Assembly (NCBI GenBank): GCA_016707485.1
Contig: JADJHN010000002.1
Coordinates: 248,001 to 312,000, forward strand
Length of the DNA: 64,000 nucleotides
Reading direction: 5' to 3'
Origin: Lysobacterales bacterium
GTDB lineage: Bacteria; Pseudomonadota; Gammaproteobacteria; Xanthomonadales; Rhodanobacteraceae
A program made the translations under genes and the position numbers. Below, one piece after another: positions 63,883 to 64,000 of this stretch. A model generated the notes under the pieces. The model made no database searches and was not told the origin of the DNA. It saw nothing but the letters and a program-made list of their open reading frames with translations. Each line of letters opens with the position of its first letter. The first letter of the stretch is position 1.

Positions 63883-64000
63883 ATGTCCACGAATCTCGAG
63901 TTGGCCCGCGACAACATGGTCGAGAACCAGATTCGCACCTGGGAAGTGCTCGATCCGCGCGTGCTCGCCGTCCTCGCCCGCCTGCGCCGCGAGGATTTCG
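63883..64000 (+). CDS. pcm: Protein-L-isoaspartate O-methyltransferase (5' end only)
   Basis: Only the first 39 codons lie in the window: the start MSTNLELARDNMVENQIRTW and the following VLDPRVLAVLARLRREDF match the N-terminus of xanthomonad-type isoaspartyl methyltransferases (MVEQQVRPWxVLDxRVL pattern), which repair damaged aspartyl residues using SAM. The rest is cut off by the window edge. In related genomes the gene precedes a tolC-like gene, which would complete the efflux system; not visible here. Confidence 0.8.
   Translation, partial: MSTNLELARDNMVENQIRTWEVLDPRVLAVLARLRREDF

Overview
The window looks like chromosomal DNA of a GC-rich gammaproteobacterium of the Xanthomonadales/Lysobacterales, possibly Rhodanobacteraceae-like. 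This rests on family and gene-order recognition: pilMNOPQ divergent from ponA/mrcA, the yicC-gmk and rpoZ-spoT-ridA-recG blocks, a type B ribosomal protein L31, a Pcm start of the xanthomonad type, and a GATTCCC/GATTCCT heptamer array of a kind I recall from xanthomonad intergenic regions. No rRNA, tRNA, integrase, insertion sequence or CRISPR array was seen. Genes are densely packed, with many 4-nt ATGA/GTGA overlaps.

Layout. 1-2062: an outer-membrane beta-barrel protein with a clear terminator, then a DAACS-type symporter. 2254-8209 (minus): a group-2 Mrp/Pha Na+(K+)/H+ antiporter operon with subunits A and B fused. 8474-15591 (minus): a MoxR / DUF58 / DUF4381 / BatA / BatB-TPR / BatD operon. 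15713-16873: a cyclic-nucleotide-binding plus EAL phosphodiesterase. 17018-24643 (minus): pilMNOPQ for type IV pili, followed by a large Ig-like lipoprotein gene that may be the last gene of the operon. 24864-27967 (plus): penicillin-binding protein 1A and a translationally coupled unknown gene. 28032-35988 (minus): citrate synthase, L31B, nucleoside hydrolase, RecG, RidA, SpoT and RpoZ. 36185-41801: the Mla phospholipid-transport genes (mlaA convergent with mlaFEDCB), sitting between rpoZ and gmk-yicC, which are usually adjacent. 41871-46204: rph, rdgB, a deacetylase plus unknown partner, hemW and a small zinc-ribbon protein. 46205-48602: the heptamer array, a cobalamin riboswitch and a BtuB-like receptor. 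48685-51497: a DUF1631 protein and a PilZ protein.

From about 51513 to 57700 lies a defence-type accessory island: an Abi_2/HEPN abortive-infection protein, a type III restriction-modification pair whose modification gene is frameshifted just past an AT-rich recognition domain, and a PIN-domain toxin-antitoxin pair with a perfect inverted repeat upstream. After a 0.5-kb stretch with a REP-like repeat, the core resumes with a TetR regulator divergent from an RND adaptor/pump pair, an uncertain ORF, and the 5' end of pcm.

The most unusual points are the C4-tract frameshift in mod, the heptamer array that reaches into the probable promoter of the B12 riboswitch, the Ig-like lipoprotein downstream of pilQ, the degenerate MIDAS of BatB, the deacetylase/unknown pair, and several small coupled ORFs. 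I found no clearly new multi-gene system; the best candidates for one are listed as findings.
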